Assembly: GCA_963924555.1 (NCBI GenBank) | Contig: OZ004583.1 | Coordinates: 6,896,582-6,960,581 of the forward strand | Direction: 5' to 3' | From: Crambe crambe | Taxonomy: Eukaryota; Porifera; Demospongiae; Poecilosclerida; Crambeidae | Length of the DNA stretch: 64,000 bases | In this document: piece by piece, positions 63,009 through 64,000 of the stretch | Layout: every line of letters begins with the position of its first letter | How positions within the stretch are numbered: the first letter of the stretch is position 1 | Translations under genes and position numbers: made by a program | The notes under the pieces: generated by a model | Told to the model about the DNA's origin: nothing | Databases searched by the model: none | What the model saw: the letters and a program-made list of their open reading frames with translations, nothing else

Positions 63009-63176
63009 TGAGCTAGCGCTACATACACACTGTCATCTGCACAATTTATTTTAATTTTTTGTAGAAAAAATACATTCGCGCGCGCTAATTCTAGACCCCA
63101 CCTAGTACCTACGGCCCAGCCAGGTGATGCATCGATGATCTGCAGTACAGTTAGTGCAATGCCAATAACTGATGGA

Positions 63177-64000
63177 ATGATGAGAAGTTCCAAGAGTTAT
63201 CATATAGTTAAGCTTATAGTCATGCTACTCTTCCTTGACTTGAAAGAAAAAATACAAGGTAAGGAGCTAGCTATATAGTTACATGCCATCCAGTGGTGAG
63301 CATGCGATTAGCTACTGCAGTATAAAAATGCTCTGTTTTGTATATTTTGCAGCTCGTCCTATTTTAGTCTTGAATACTATATCTTCTCATGGAATGGTTT
63401 GTCCTCAGGCAACTTTCAACTGTACTGCTATAGACTTGCCATCCACCACACTGAGGTGGTTCATCAATGATGACATCATTGCATCCTATCCATATGATCC
63501 CAGTCACCAATTCCCACGAGATATCCAGTCAATGTCGACCCATGGAGTGACAATTCGCATACTTCAAGCATCCTTCAGTGCTTCTAGCATGGACACTGCT
63601 AACTTTCACTCGACTCTGAGTGGTAATCTATCAGTGATCAGAGAGATGGGAGGACACAGCATTAGTTGTGGTAGTACAGGCACTAAAAGTAATGCTGTCA
63701 ACTTGGATTCAGTACATATTAGAGGTATAGGTATAATAGCTAGCTATATAACTTTCATGGAATCTGATAAAGTTCTTCCTAGCACTAGTGTAGCTAATTA
63801 GCAACCTACATTGGGCCACAAAATTGCATGCCAATGGATATCTCTCTCACGATATAACAGAGTTGTGCATTATCTATTATAGTTGTATTTCCCCACAGTC
63901 CCTCCCCCTGCACCTTCCATCTCCTGTTTCCTTTCTTTCGTCACTCGGAATTTAATAATATCCTTCTCATGGTCTCCTGGATTCACCTCCCGACATGATG
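63177..64000 (+). CDS. Receptor D12, 5' part only
   Basis: Exons in the window: 63177-63258, 63353-63724, 63899 to the edge. Signal peptide MMRSSKSYHIVKLIVMLL, then the Ig exon, then the start of the FN3 exon (SPPAPSISCFLSFVTRN), which follows D8 and not A-C. Upstream ATG at 63172 runs into a stop at once, so 63177 is the start. The gene begins 169 bp after the C11 stop and continues off the window. Confidence 0.8.

Overview
The window looks like eukaryotic (metazoan) DNA, most likely from a demosponge of the Amphimedon kind. Genes are split by short GT-AG introns (about 50-150 bp, longer where transposons have landed). The non-coding DNA is AT-rich and full of AGCTAGCT-type words. The proteins carry immunoglobulin (Ig) and fibronectin-III (FN3) modules together with a Cys-rich membrane-proximal module with a YGT(D/N)P motif, a style I associate with sponge surface proteins. 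The species call is inference; no rRNA, tRNA or mitochondrial marker is present.

The dominant content is a plus-strand tandem array of twelve paralogous genes for type I membrane receptors. Each has eight exons with the same intron phases: signal peptide; one Ig-like exon; one FN3 exon; two exons for a second FN3-like fold; one exon for the membrane-proximal module; one transmembrane exon; one cytoplasmic-tail exon with conserved tyrosines (YDTL, YENN, YLEHEY). I call the copies A1 (4128-7853), B2 (8035-10917), A3 (13408-17240), B4 (17424-22802), A5 (24742-28568), B6 pseudogene (28780-34779), C7 (37101-40159), D8 (40334-43244), A9 (50570-54181), B10 (54503-57348), C11 (59875-63008) and D12 (63177 to beyond the window). 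The order A-B-A-B-A-B-C-D, then A-B-C-D, shows two levels of duplication: an AB pair amplified three times, and an ABCD block duplicated, carrying along even a dead non-LTR retrotransposon between B and C. Exon-by-exon similarity is mosaic, as gene conversion would leave. A9 and B10 have altered tails and B6 is dead in its ectodomain. A polymorphic-type receptor family used for self/non-self or microbial recognition is the most attractive reading, but function is inference.

Around and inside the genes lie many transposons. Non-autonomous DNA elements sit in introns and spacers, several datable against empty sites in paralogues. There are two decayed pogo-type transposases (11.8-12.6 and 23.6-24.4 kb), two copies of a 5'-truncated non-LTR reverse transcriptase (35-37 and 57.8-59.8 kb, minus strand), a Ty3/gypsy-type RT-RNase H fragment (44.2-45.7 kb, minus strand) and an intron-bearing, Ginger-like integrase transposon with inverted ends (47.0-50.5 kb, minus strand). 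The first 4 kb holds no intact gene, only a RecQ-like helicase fragment and two MITEs.

All exon models rest on reading frame, GT-AG sites and agreement among the twelve paralogues; no transcript data were available.
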